DNA of 64,000 nt from Haliscomenobacter hydrossis DSM 1100. Lineage in GTDB: Bacteria > Bacteroidota > Bacteroidia > Chitinophagales > Saprospiraceae. Shown here piece by piece: positions 10,572-19,642 of the stretch; positions within the stretch are counted from its first letter, which is position 1; each line of letters starts with the position of its first letter. Position numbers and translations under genes: made by a program. Location of the stretch: contig NC_015510.1 of assembly GCF_000212735.1 (NCBI RefSeq), positions 7,317,001 to 7,381,000 on the forward strand, read 5' to 3'. Below the pieces are notes generated by a model. That model did no database searches. It was given only the letters and a program-made list of their open reading frames with translations, and was not told the origin of the DNA.

Positions 10572-10971
10572 GGTGAATTGGTATGTTAAAAAGCCTCAAA
10601 AAAATGAAAAACACACATACAAAGAGCTGAATGATTGATTCCCGGGGAGCTGTATAGGATTTTAAAAAAGAATATGCCTACCGCTGCTTATTCAAAGCAT
10701 GATCAAGAGCATAACCGCCTTTTTTTGAGAAGTTCGGCGCTACAGCGTAAAGCCTTTGTGGTTGGAATCGAAAGTGGAACGGATAAAAGTTGGGGCAAAG
10801 CGCTGCCAAAAAGAAACGCATAAAATGCCCAAATCGGTTGTTGGGTAAAATTTGTTGCATGGGACTATGGATAAAGTGATCGAAATAATAGTGCAATGAT
10901 AACGCATGAGGATGATAAAATGTGTACTGAGGGAGTCAAAAATGGTAAAATAGTCGGTTATGGTAAGTTTT

Positions 10972-11052
10972 AGGTTTTAGGTTTTAAGTTTTAGGTTACG
11001 GTCGCCGAGCGAAGTCGAAGCGCAGTAACCTAAAACTTAAAACCTAAAACCT
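10972..11052. repeat. Heptamer-built perfect inverted repeat with GAGCGAAGTCGAAG core in the loop
   Basis: Two perfect 28-base arms (10972-10999 and 11025-11052) flank a 25-base loop. Each arm is a run of near-identical 7-base units, TTTTAGG with TTTTAAG variants, ending in TTAC; the left side continues the pattern a few bases further out. The loop carries GAGCGAAGTCGAAG, a core shared with the elements at 26661-26725 and 31391-31507. Here the flanking genes are divergent, so it is not simply a terminator. Confidence 0.9.
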
Positions 11053-11087
11053 CCTCCGTTCTGCCATTTTGACACCGCATCCCACAT

Positions 11088-11103
11088 TGGCACGACATGT
11101 GCT
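11088..11103 (+). promoter_or_regulatory. Sigma-54 (-24/-12) promoter candidate for groES-groEL
   Basis: TGGCACG at 11088-11094, four bases, then GTGCT at 11099-11103. The GG (11089-11090) and GC (11101-11102) pairs are 12 bases apart, exactly as in the sigma-54 consensus TGGCACG-N4-TTGCW, with a single mismatch (G for T). The predicted transcript would start near 11114, leaving a leader of about 48 bases before the groES ATG. No CIRCE element (TTAGCACTC-N9-GAGTGCTAA) is present. Confidence 0.5.
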
Positions 11104-11161
11104 AAGAGAAAGGCGTTGAATCAACCTAATATTTTTATAATTCTTTACTAATATTCTGATT

Positions 11162-11425
11162 ATGAAGCCTATCAACGATCGAGTTGTAGTTAAACCCGCT
11201 CCGGCTGAAGAGAAAACCAAAGGTGGTATCATCATTCCTGACACTGCCAAAGAAAAACCGCAGCGCGGCGAAGTCGTAGCAGTTGGCCCAGGTAAAGACG
11301 GTAATTTGATGACCGTAACCGTCGGCGACATCGTGCTCTACGGCAAATATGCTGGTCAAGAGCTCAATTTCGAAGGCCAGGACTATTTGATCATGCGTGA
11401 AGATGACATTTTGGTTATTCTGTAA
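11162..11425 (+). CDS. groES: Co-chaperonin GroES
   Basis: 87 residues, normal length for the family. It starts [13 protein letters not shown] and contains the mobile-loop region ([18 protein letters not shown]) and the conserved YGKYAG and E-D-D-I-L features. GroES forms a seven-membered lid on the GroEL ring and assists ATP-driven protein folding in the cytoplasm. The groEL gene follows after 94 bases, the usual operon. The start is clear, with no competing upstream codon. The only promoter-like sequence I see upstream is the sigma-54-type match at 11088-11103, not a heat-shock CIRCE operator. Confidence 0.98.
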   Translation: MKPINDRVVVKPAPAEEKTKGGIIIPDTAKEKPQRGEVVAVGPGKDGNLMTVTVGDIVLYGKYAGQELNFEGQDYLIMREDDILVIL

Positions 11426-11465
11426 CGCCGACTGACACTTAGTCAATTTGGTCATTGACGCATGA

Positions 11466-13151
<1,686 letters not shown>

Positions 13152-13176
13152 TTAAACACATCGATATAGAAATATT

Positions 13177-13216
13177 CAAGGGAGTTGGTGTTCACACTGG
13201 CTCCCTTGTTTTTTTG
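13177..13216 (+). terminator. Rho-independent terminator after groEL
   Basis: CAAGGGAG (13177-13184) pairs with CTCCCTTG (13201-13208) around a 16-base loop, and the right arm runs into a T tract. It lies 25 bases past the groEL stop and separates the chaperonin operon from the ankyrin-like gene. Confidence 0.85.
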
Positions 13217-13289
13217 TTTTAAATAATAATTTTGTTGACTTTTTAAAATAAATAATGTAGATTTAGAAGAAATTAATCAATCACCCAAC

Positions 13290-14033
13290 ATGGACGTGCT
13301 CAACAAATTGATTGTAGACATTGAACTTCACCATGTTGAAGGGATCCAACAGGCTTTCAGCAATGGTATAGATCCCAATAGTACCTACAATGATGAACCA
13401 CTGATTTATGAATTGTGTAGCGAGTACACCCGTGGCCCCCGCTTCAAGGATTGTGTAAAAGTATTTGTGGATGCGGGCTTGCAATTTGATGATCCTGCAT
13501 TATTGGCAGTTCTACTGAATGATGCAGCACAACTTGAATTGCTCCTCAAAGGCGACCCTTCGCTCGCCTCTAAAACTTATTCCATGCGCTGTGCCTACAC
13601 GCCGCTGCTCGAAGCAAGCCTTATGCACATTTGTGCCGAGTTCAACCACCTCGCTTGTGCCCTGGTTTTGGTGCAATACGGGGCGGATATCGATGCAAAA
13701 GCAGGTGTCGATGAACATGGGTTTGGTGGCCAAACGCCCATTTTTCACACCGTCAATCAAAATAACCACCAATCTAGTGAGATGTTTGATTTTTTATTGG
13801 CCCACGCCGCTGATTTACATATGCAAGTTAAAGGGCTAATTTGGGGAAAAGGTTATTCCTGGGAAACTTTTATCCCTGCTGTAAACCCCATCAGCTATGC
13901 GATGATGGGCTTGTTGCCACAAATGCATCGGGATGAACAGACGATCTCAGCCGTAGTCAGCAGATTGATGCATGCAGCATATGGAATTGAGTATGTGGCT
14001 GGGAATGTGCCGAATCGATATTTGTTGGGCTGA
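13290..14033 (+). CDS. Ankyrin-repeat-like protein
   Basis: 247 residues, no signal peptide and no membrane segment, so probably cytoplasmic. Degenerate ankyrin helices can be seen: HHVEGIQQAFSNGIDPN near residue 14, AAQLELLLKGDP near residue 78, and the clearest unit ALVLVQYGADIDAKAG followed by GGQTPIFHTV (residues about 123-155), then MFDFLLAHAADLH. Ankyrin repeats mediate protein-protein contacts; no catalytic domain is evident. It stands alone between the groEL terminator and its own terminator-like hairpin at 14040. The partner is unknown, and the repeats are too degenerate to count with confidence. Confidence 0.8.
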   Translation: MDVLNKLIVDIELHHVEGIQQAFSNGIDPNSTYNDEPLIYELCSEYTRGPRFKDCVKVFVDAGLQFDDPALLAVLLNDAAQLELLLKGDPSLASKTYSMRCAYTPLLEASLMHICAEFNHLACALVLVQYGADIDAKAGVDEHGFGGQTPIFHTVNQNNHQSSEMFDFLLAHAADLHMQVKGLIWGKGYSWETFIPAVNPISYAMMGLLPQMHRDEQTISAVVSRLMHAAYGIEYVAGNVPNRYLLG

Positions 14034-14039
14034 GGAAAG

Positions 14040-14061
14040 GGCTTTTTTTGCGAAAAAAGCC
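14040..14061 (+). terminator. Hairpin after the ankyrin-like gene
   Basis: GGCTTTTTT (14040-14048) pairs with AAAAAAGCC (14053-14061) around a TGCG tetraloop, seven bases past the stop. It lacks a T tract after the stem, so termination efficiency is uncertain. Confidence 0.6.
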
Positions 14062-14087
14062 TTGTAAGTTCCGTAAGCAGAACCCTA

Positions 14088-14158
14088 CGACTTCGGAGAA
14101 GTCGAACGTTTGTAGAAATATATTATTGAGCGCGTTTGTTCCGACCTCGGAGAGGTCG
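14088..14158. repeat. REP palindromes upstream of the RAYT gene (two copies)
   Basis: Two 17-base palindromes with the same GGA loop: CGACTTC-GGA-GAAGTCG at 14088-14104 and CGACCTC-GGA-GAGGTCG at 14142-14158. The two differ by one base in each arm, and the changes keep the pair intact (C-G in one, T-A in the other). The first is followed by ACGTTTGTAGAAA, which recurs beside the downstream copies. Confidence 0.9.
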
Positions 14159-14189
14159 CACCTGATTACTTCACATTAAACCAACAATC

Positions 14190-14657
14190 ATGGCTGATGT
14201 ATTTTCTCAACTTTACATTCAAACAGTTTTTGCAGTAAACAAACGCCAAGCATTAATTCATCCAACCTGGGAAGAAAAACTAAATGCTTACATTACTGGT
14301 ATAGTCGAAAACAAAGGGCATAAATTGCTTGCTATTGGAGGAATGCCAGATCATATTCATCTGTTTATTGGCCTTAAACCCGCTGAAGCTTTATCAGATT
14401 TGGTACGGGAGGTAAAAAAAGCAAGCAATACCTATATCAATGAAAATCAATTCACACCGTTTACCTTTGATTGGCAATCTGGTTATGGGGCGTTTTCATA
14501 CAGTCGCTCTCATATGGATGCAGTGTGTAAATACATTTTAAATCAAAAAAACCATCACAAAAAGAAGACTTTTGAGCAGGAGTTCAGGAAAATGTTAGTT
14601 GATTTTGAAATAGAAATCGGGAAAAAACAATTGTTTGATTTTTTTATTCCCGATTGA
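14190..14657 (+). CDS. REP-associated tyrosine transposase (RAYT), Y1/IS200-like family
   Basis: 155 residues, a normal length for the family. The HUH metal-binding motif is PDHIHLFI (His55 and His57), and the likely nucleophile is Tyr115 in CKYILNQKNHH, with Gln119 and the following HH-x-x-x-x-F-x-x-E signature typical of RAYTs rather than of IS200 TnpA. RAYTs bind and nick single-stranded REP palindromes and are held responsible for spreading them. That fits this locus: two palindromes lie upstream and four downstream, in both orientations. There is no TnpB gene and no other insertion-sequence gene. All catalytic residues are present, so it looks intact. The single ATG is 29 bases after the nearest palindrome. 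Confidence 0.92.
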   Translation: MADVFSQLYIQTVFAVNKRQALIHPTWEEKLNAYITGIVENKGHKLLAIGGMPDHIHLFIGLKPAEALSDLVREVKKASNTYINENQFTPFTFDWQSGYGAFSYSRSHMDAVCKYILNQKNHHKKKTFEQEFRKMLVDFEIEIGKKQLFDFFIPD

Positions 14658-14666
14658 GGTTTTGTG

Positions 14667-14809
14667 CGACCTCTCCGAGGTCGAAACCATTGCTTATTCT
14701 ACATTTTCTACAAACGTGTGACCTCTCCGAGGTCATTTTTTCGACCTCGGAGAGGTCACACGTTTGTAGAAAATGTATTAGCAGCGTTTTTACGACTTCG
14801 GAGAAGTCG
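14667..14809. repeat. REP palindrome cluster downstream of the RAYT gene, with a 35-base perfect inverted repeat
   Basis: Four palindromes: 14667-14683 (TCC loop, inverted orientation), 14719-14735, 14742-14758 (GGA loop) and 14793-14809 (the CGACTTC variant). The middle two are part of a larger perfect inverted repeat with 35-base arms (14700-14734 and 14743-14777) and an 8-base loop, in which each arm also carries the CGTTTGTAGA flank seen upstream of the transposase. This is the layout of a REP doublet (BIME-like). Confidence 0.92.
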
Positions 14810-14856
14810 AACAAGATTTTGAACTAATCCAAAACTCACTTTCAATATCTATATCC

Positions 14857-15225
14857 ATGCAATCAAGTACCAAATTCTTATCCATCATCCCGGTACTCCC
14901 TTCTCAGGACATTGACAGAGATGTAGAATGGTACCGCCAAAAAACCGGTTTTGAACCCGTTTTTCAGGACAAAATGTACGCCGTTCTGCACCGGGAACAT
15001 CTATCCATCCACTTGCAATGGCATGCTGACACACCTGATGATCCCTTACTGGGCGGTTCGGTGATCCGTATTCTTGTCGAAAACATCCAGCCGCTCTTTG
15101 AGGAATTTGTGACCCGAGGAACCGTCAAGGCAGACAAATTCATCGCCAATACACCCTGGAATACCAATGAATTTGGGTTTTATGATTTGAACAACAATGC
15201 GGTATTTTTGGTGGAGGGATTGTAA
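14857..15225 (+). CDS. VOC / glyoxalase-bleomycin resistance superfamily protein
   Basis: 122 residues, the usual size for a single-domain VOC protein. It reads SIIPVLPSQDIDRDVEWYRQ at the N-terminus, the typical beta-alpha opening of the fold. HREHLSIHLQWH carries candidate metal or substrate ligands, and the end NEFGFYDLNNNAVFLVEGL matches the closing strand motif (x-x-F-x-D-P-x-G-N) with Asn in place of Pro-Gly. Family members include bleomycin-binding proteins and metal enzymes; the exact activity cannot be told. It lies 47 bases after the REP cluster and stands alone. No signal peptide, so cytoplasmic. Confidence 0.85.
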   Translation: MQSSTKFLSIIPVLPSQDIDRDVEWYRQKTGFEPVFQDKMYAVLHREHLSIHLQWHADTPDDPLLGGSVIRILVENIQPLFEEFVTRGTVKADKFIANTPWNTNEFGFYDLNNNAVFLVEGL

Positions 15226-15312
15226 ACCCCTTCTTCCTACTGAAAGAATAATCTAAAATCTGGCTATATATTTTCAAAATTTTATTATTTTTATACATAA
15301 AAACTAAGTCAC

Positions 15313-17532
15313 ATGAAGCCAGGCCCTTGGAACCTTGATGCTTTCCGCTACTTTAGTGGAGAGGACGCAGAAGAGCATTTGTTGGTCAATCAACCCATTA
15401 GAGAATTTTTGGATCGAATAGATAAATTTTTTTTGATCGGCGCAAAAGGCCTGGGGAAAACACTATTTTTACGGTATAAAAGTTTCAATTACCGCAATCT
15501 ATATGGGGATTCAATAAGATTCAATGTATCACAAGCGCAACTAACTGAAAATCTTGATATACATGCCAATACATTTACTAAAGAAGAACTTTTAAAATAC
15601 CAGAAAGAAAACTTATGGTCGTTACTATGGCAATTAGCGCTGTGGACGATGGTTTTTAGAATTTGTAAAGAGCCCATAAACCCCAAATTAGATCGAATCA
15701 TTGACCAAGCTACTTCGTTGTCTCCAATCCTGGCTCGGCTGCTCAATAATCGAAGTAAAGTAGGTCTATACCGTGAGTTTTTGACAGAATATCAGGATAA
15801 AAGAACTCAAATACAATCTGGTGTTATGTTATTCATCGACGACGTAGATCAGGCGCTGCATAATTTTTTAAGTTCTGATCATCCAACTGATGAATATTAT
15901 GATGGCCAACGCAACCCTTCGGTTGAAACATGGATCAATGCCCAAATGGGATTAATTAGTGCCATTTACAATATGAGCAGACAGAATATGCATATCAAGA
16001 TTTATGCAGCTATTCGACGTGAAGCCTTTGAAGGGTACGATGGAGAGCTCAAAATAAACTATGAACAACATGCTGTTAAGCTCAACTACAACAAAGAAGA
16101 AATAAAAGAAATATTTATCAAAAACATCCAATTGATTGACCCCAGCAAACTGGTAGACAAGTACAGTAAAAATCCTTTCGAGCGCTTTATTGGTTTTGAC
16201 AATATGCCACATGGCTTTGCCAAAGATGTAAATGGAGACAAAAGAGGAGAAAATGTATTTGAATTCATCTATAGGCACACATACGGTAGACCAAGAGAAA
16301 TTGTGAAGATGGGACTTGAAATTTATTGGATTGTGACCGGAACTTATTATGCTAATTTACCCAAAGAAGATCAAATTAAAGAAATTCGCGCTCGTGTAAA
16401 TCGAGAAAGTCATGACCTTTTTTTACAATATAGACAAGAGATTATACCACATTTTAGCATAGAAGACTTATCCAATTTTGTTGAAAAAATTCATAGCAAC
16501 GTAATCACTAAAAATGATTTGGCCAAACTCAACAAACAAACCTTGCGCTTGTATTTTAACCTTGGCTTAATTGGGCATACTCGTTCGGACAATCACAATG
16601 CAACGCTTGTACAAGAATTTAGACCTCCTGCAACATACAATTATCGTGCTCAAGACCCTCTGCCAGACAGTGATTATTTTCTGGTACATTCTAGTCTGGA
16701 TTTCACATTACTCAACCAACATGCTTTTGGGCATTTTTACAACAAACACAATATTATTGGAAATGGCTATCCATTTTACCCCAGAATTACCGAGCCAATC
16801 TACAAACTCAGCTATTATTTACCCAAAGACGTCAGTGGAAATCGGATGAATGCTGGTAATGAAACCGGGGGACATAGCTTGCCATTGAGCACATATTACC
16901 ATTCTTTTTTTCAGTTTGACGAATACGTTGAAAGGCATGAGAGCCTCACCCAACAGTACGTTACTTCCGAAAAAATTCTTTCGCTACTGGGTAGAATTTG
17001 TTTTTGTAACCGGCTTGAGAAACAGTTCAGAGATGATTTTTACAAAAATAAAAAGAGTGAGTTTTTCCAGGAAATGAATAGATACAACTATGTCAGGAGG
17101 TACAATTCAACAATGAGAGAACAAGAGCCAGAAAAAGACATGGATCGTTTTATTGACAAATTGATTGGACGATTCATTACTTTGGGATGTTATTTGTTCC
17201 TGGACATGCGCGTTGAATGGATTCATGAGCTATTAAAAACTGGAAAATTTATATTTTCTCCTGAAAAAAGCGAAAGTAGTTTTAGCTACATTGCACGAAG
17301 TTTTTTTATTCGGGATATCAGACATGATGAACCGAGAGACCCTGCGAATCCAATTCACCGAAACATTAAACAAACGATATTTAATCATTTGTCCCCACAC
17401 GAACAAGATTGTCTTAAAAGGTTTATAAAAGATACCATTGATGAAGTCAGTTATCTTAATTGGATAAAAGAATCAAGCCATATTGAATGGCTACGTGATG
17501 ATTTGATGAAAAAAATATGGAGACCAACGTGA
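15313..17532 (+). CDS. Large P-loop ATPase of unknown function
   Basis: 739 residues. Walker A is GAKGLGKT (residues 43-50) and Walker B is VMLFIDDVDQ (Asp176, Asp177), so it is a P-loop NTPase, resembling AAA/KAP/ORC-like regulatory ATPases. The remaining 550 residues are hydrophilic and mostly helical, and I recognise no domain in them. No signal peptide or membrane helix. The DNA is clearly richer in A and T than its neighbours, with many AAA and TTT codons, suggesting a different origin. A small membrane protein gene follows within about 150 bases. Such ATPase plus membrane-protein pairs occur in phage-defence islands, but nothing in the sequence proves that role here. The start is the ATG at 15313. 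Confidence 0.7.
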   Translation: MKPGPWNLDAFRYFSGEDAEEHLLVNQPIREFLDRIDKFFLIGAKGLGKTLFLRYKSFNYRNLYGDSIRFNVSQAQLTENLDIHANTFTKEELLKYQKENLWSLLWQLALWTMVFRICKEPINPKLDRIIDQATSLSPILARLLNNRSKVGLYREFLTEYQDKRTQIQSGVMLFIDDVDQALHNFLSSDHPTDEYYDGQRNPSVETWINAQMGLISAIYNMSRQNMHIKIYAAIRREAFEGYDGELKINYEQHAVKLNYNKEEIKEIFIKNIQLIDPSKLVDKYSKNPFERFIGFDNMPHGFAKDVNGDKRGENVFEFIYRHTYGRPREIVKMGLEIYWIVTGTYYANLPKEDQIKEIRARVNRESHDLFLQYRQEIIPHFSIEDLSNFVEKIHSNVITKNDLAKLNKQTLRLYFNLGLIGHTRSDNHNATLVQEFRPPATYNYRAQDPLPDSDYFLVHSSLDFTLLNQHAFGHFYNKHNIIGNGYPFYPRITEPIYKLSYYLPKDVSGNRMNAGNETGGHSLPLSTYYHSFFQFDEYVERHESLTQQYVTSEKILSLLGRICFCNRLEKQFRDDFYKNKKSEFFQEMNRYNYVRRYNSTMREQEPEKDMDRFIDKLIGRFITLGCYLFLDMRVEWIHELLKTGKFIFSPEKSESSFSYIARSFFIRDIRHDEPRDPANPIHRNIKQTIFNHLSPHEQDCLKRFIKDTIDEVSYLNWIKESSHIEWLRDDLMKKIWRPT

Positions 17533-17670
17533 ACTTCTTGCAATGTTTGTTTCATCTCTTTTTGATCTCTTTGACCAGAAAATACCACTATGTATAGGAG
17601 ATAGCAACGATTTGCATCTAGGTCTGATTTTCGAGAGTTTTACAAAGGCTTTTAGAATCTATCACCTTAA

Positions 17671-17895
17671 ATGCTATCTACTATGGAAAACCGCTTTCAA
17701 AATCAACAACCACCCGTATTCGATCCGAATACACTTGACGAAAAATTTGAGATCGTATTTGATTACGATCAAAACGGCAACCTCCGACGCATTAAAAAAG
17801 TTCGGAGACATGAAATCGGCCCTTTTTTTAATTTTCTGCTTTTCGTTGCTATCGTTGTATTTTTAATCATTATCGTTAAAAATTATGGGGCCTAA
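17671..17895 (+). CDS. Small tail-anchored-type membrane protein
   Basis: 74 residues from ATG 17671, or 70 from ATG 17683. The N-terminal two thirds are polar (ENRFQNQQPPVFDPNT, then DYDQNGNLRRIKKVRR), and one strongly hydrophobic helix (FFNFLLFVAIVVFLIIIV) sits at the C-terminus, followed by KNYGA. This layout is a sensible small protein. A longer overlapping frame from 17543 is less convincing in composition. It lies downstream of the large ATPase on the same strand in the same AT-rich stretch and may be co-transcribed with it. Function unknown. Confidence 0.55.
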   Translation: MLSTMENRFQNQQPPVFDPNTLDEKFEIVFDYDQNGNLRRIKKVRRHEIGPFFNFLLFVAIVVFLIIIVKNYGA

Positions 17896-17916
17896 AGATT
17901 GTTCAGTAGCAATTTG

Positions 17917-17980
17917 GCAAGTATAGCTTAGCCGACTTCATCCTCGATTTTCAATGATAGAATCTGCTAACTATACTTGC
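17917..17980. repeat. Imperfect inverted repeat after the AT-rich ATPase pair
   Basis: GCAAGTATAGCTTAGC (17917-17932) pairs with GCTAACTATACTTGC (17966-17980) with one bulged base; the loop is 33 bases. It lies between the small membrane gene and the convergent M20 peptidase. It may be a terminator or an edge of the AT-rich insert. Confidence 0.6.
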
Positions 17981-18057
17981 TGAATATTATCAAAACAACC
18001 CCAAGAGGAAAATAATTCCATTTTGTTTTATTTTTTTCAAACAATTTAAAACATCCT

Positions 18058-19599
18058 TCAAAATCCCCCCATCATCATCACTGCCGCAATCGTCTCAATC
18101 CCGTCCCACAAACACCCCACCCGCAGATTCTCGTTCTCCCCGTGTTGGTTGTTGTCGTAATTCACCACCGGAATGGTGATGGGTGGCGTATTGAGCACCT
18201 TTTCAAATAAAAATAGCGGCAAACTCCCCCCCGTGGAGGGCATCAAAATGATCTCCTCTTTGCTCGTTGAACGCACCGCTTTGATTACCGCTTGTGAAAT
18301 GGGCACATCCATGGACGTGCGCTGGGCATTGTACCCTACGCCATTGCGGATGATAGCGATATTGGGATACTGCATGCGCTCCTCGTCCGTAGGTTCGTGG
18401 TCGAGCACATAATAACCTTGTTTTTTGACATGATCAACCACCTTTTGGATTTGCCGCTGCACATCATTGCCTTTGACCAGGCGCAAATCCAGGGTAACCG
18501 TGGCCATGGTGGGAATAATGTTGCTGGCCAAGCGGCCTACATTTGCACTTTCGATGCCATTGATGTTGAGCGTAGGAATGGTCGTGATGGATTCCAGGAA
18601 ACTACGCTTGGGGTTTTCTGCTGCCGCAAATGCCAGATCCTTTTGCATGATGGGCGCCGGATCGGGGATGGCAGCCAAGGCTTTGCGCTCGGTTTTGCTC
18701 AGAGGAACCACATCGTCATAAAAACCATCGATGAGCACTTTGCCCCGATTGTTTTTCATCGAAGCCAGGAGATGTACCAATTTCAGCGCAGGATTCGGCG
18801 CCCAATTCCCGTAATTACCGCTGTGTAAAGGGCGTTTGGCACCCAACACCGTCAGGTTCATGTTGACGTCTCCACGCACACCGAAGGTAATTTGCTTGCG
18901 CCCGGAAGCGTGCATGGGGCCATCGACGATGATCCAGGCATCGGCTTTCAGCAAATCTTTGTGCTGTGCCAGAATGGCTTCGAGGTTGGTGGAACCTTTT
19001 TCCTCTTCTCCTTCAAAAAAAAACTTGAGGTTGAGCTTTGGAGCCAGTCCACTTTGTCGAATCGCATCGTAAGCATTGAGAATGGTGAACACCCCGGCTT
19101 TGTCGTCAGCAGTAGCTCGACCGTATAAACGCCAATCGTTGTTGATCGGGGTATTTGCGGTGGGGAAATCAATAAACTGCCCTCCTTTATCGAGTGAAGT
19201 AGTGAGCAATTGAGGTTTGAATGGGGATAGTCCCTCCGCCCATTTGGCCGGGTTTACGGGTTGTCCATCGTAATGCGCGTAAAATATCAAGGTTTGGGTG
19301 GCACCAGGCGTCAGTATTTCGCCATACACAGCGGGGATGGCTCCGGGCACCTCAGCTTCCAGGGTTCTGGCATTGGTAATGCCCCTTTTTTTCATCATTT
19401 CGATGATAAAGCTGGCGTTTTGGCGCAATTGCTCGGCGTCGTTCCAGGTATTGGGAATGGCACAAAATTGCACGTATTCAGCCAATAGCGCATGGTGCCG
19501 ATTGACGTGGCTCGCGTTGATTTTTTGGCTGTTGGCGTCTTGTGCCAATAGTGGAAACACCAATAATACAATCGGGAGGAGGATGCTTATCCTTTTCAT
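18058..19599 (-). CDS. Secreted M20 family metallopeptidase
   Basis: 513 residues from ATG 19599, chosen because it gives a signal peptide (MKRISILLPIVLLVFPLLAQ) and removes overlap with the upstream PorP gene. An upstream in-frame start would add 30 residues that run through that gene's end. M20 signatures are present: FYAHYDGQP (metal His and catalytic Asp), GRATADDKAG (bridging Asp), FFEGEEEKGS (catalytic Glu pair), and a late NYDNNQHGENENLR segment with the last metal His. These enzymes are two-zinc exopeptidases cleaving dipeptides or amides. With its signal peptide it likely acts in the periplasm. It is the last gene of the minus-strand run, 43 bases after PorP/SprF. Confidence 0.9.
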   Translation of the reverse strand: MKRISILLPIVLLVFPLLAQDANSQKINASHVNRHHALLAEYVQFCAIPNTWNDAEQLRQNASFIIEMMKKRGITNARTLEAEVPGAIPAVYGEILTPGATQTLIFYAHYDGQPVNPAKWAEGLSPFKPQLLTTSLDKGGQFIDFPTANTPINNDWRLYGRATADDKAGVFTILNAYDAIRQSGLAPKLNLKFFFEGEEEKGSTNLEAILAQHKDLLKADAWIIVDGPMHASGRKQITFGVRGDVNMNLTVLGAKRPLHSGNYGNWAPNPALKLVHLLASMKNNRGKVLIDGFYDDVVPLSKTERKALAAIPDPAPIMQKDLAFAAAENPKRSFLESITTIPTLNINGIESANVGRLASNIIPTMATVTLDLRLVKGNDVQRQIQKVVDHVKKQGYYVLDHEPTDEERMQYPNIAIIRNGVGYNAQRTSMDVPISQAVIKAVRSTSKEEIILMPSTGGSLPLFLFEKVLNTPPITIPVVNYDNNQHGENENLRVGCLWDGIETIAAVMMMGGF

Positions 19600-19642
19600 T
19601 CCAGGAATTTGCTGGAAATATAGCAAATAAGGAACTAATTTT

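Larger units (their letters stand above)
10572..11161. other. Divergent intergenic region, 590 bases, no gene seen
   Basis: This gap separates the giant minus-strand gene from groES. I found no convincing coding sequence. It holds a long heptamer-built inverted repeat (10972-11052) and a sigma-54-like promoter (11088-11103), listed separately. The first 390 bases beyond the giant gene start show no recognisable signal to me; they presumably include its promoter. Confidence 0.6.

Noticed and set aside
10635-10896. Short open frames in the gap before groES.
   Set aside because: No start context, no family resemblance, and composition is unlike coding sequence.
11088-11110. CIRCE-type heat-shock operator upstream of groES.
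   Set aside because: The TTGGCAC and GTGCTAA half sites are only five bases apart, not the nine-base spacer with TC/GA extensions of CIRCE; the spacing fits sigma-54 instead.
17543-17866. A 107-residue plus-strand frame overlapping the small membrane gene.
   Set aside because: The overlapping 74-residue frame has a better polar-then-hydrophobic layout; only one of the two can be kept, and this one looks less natural.
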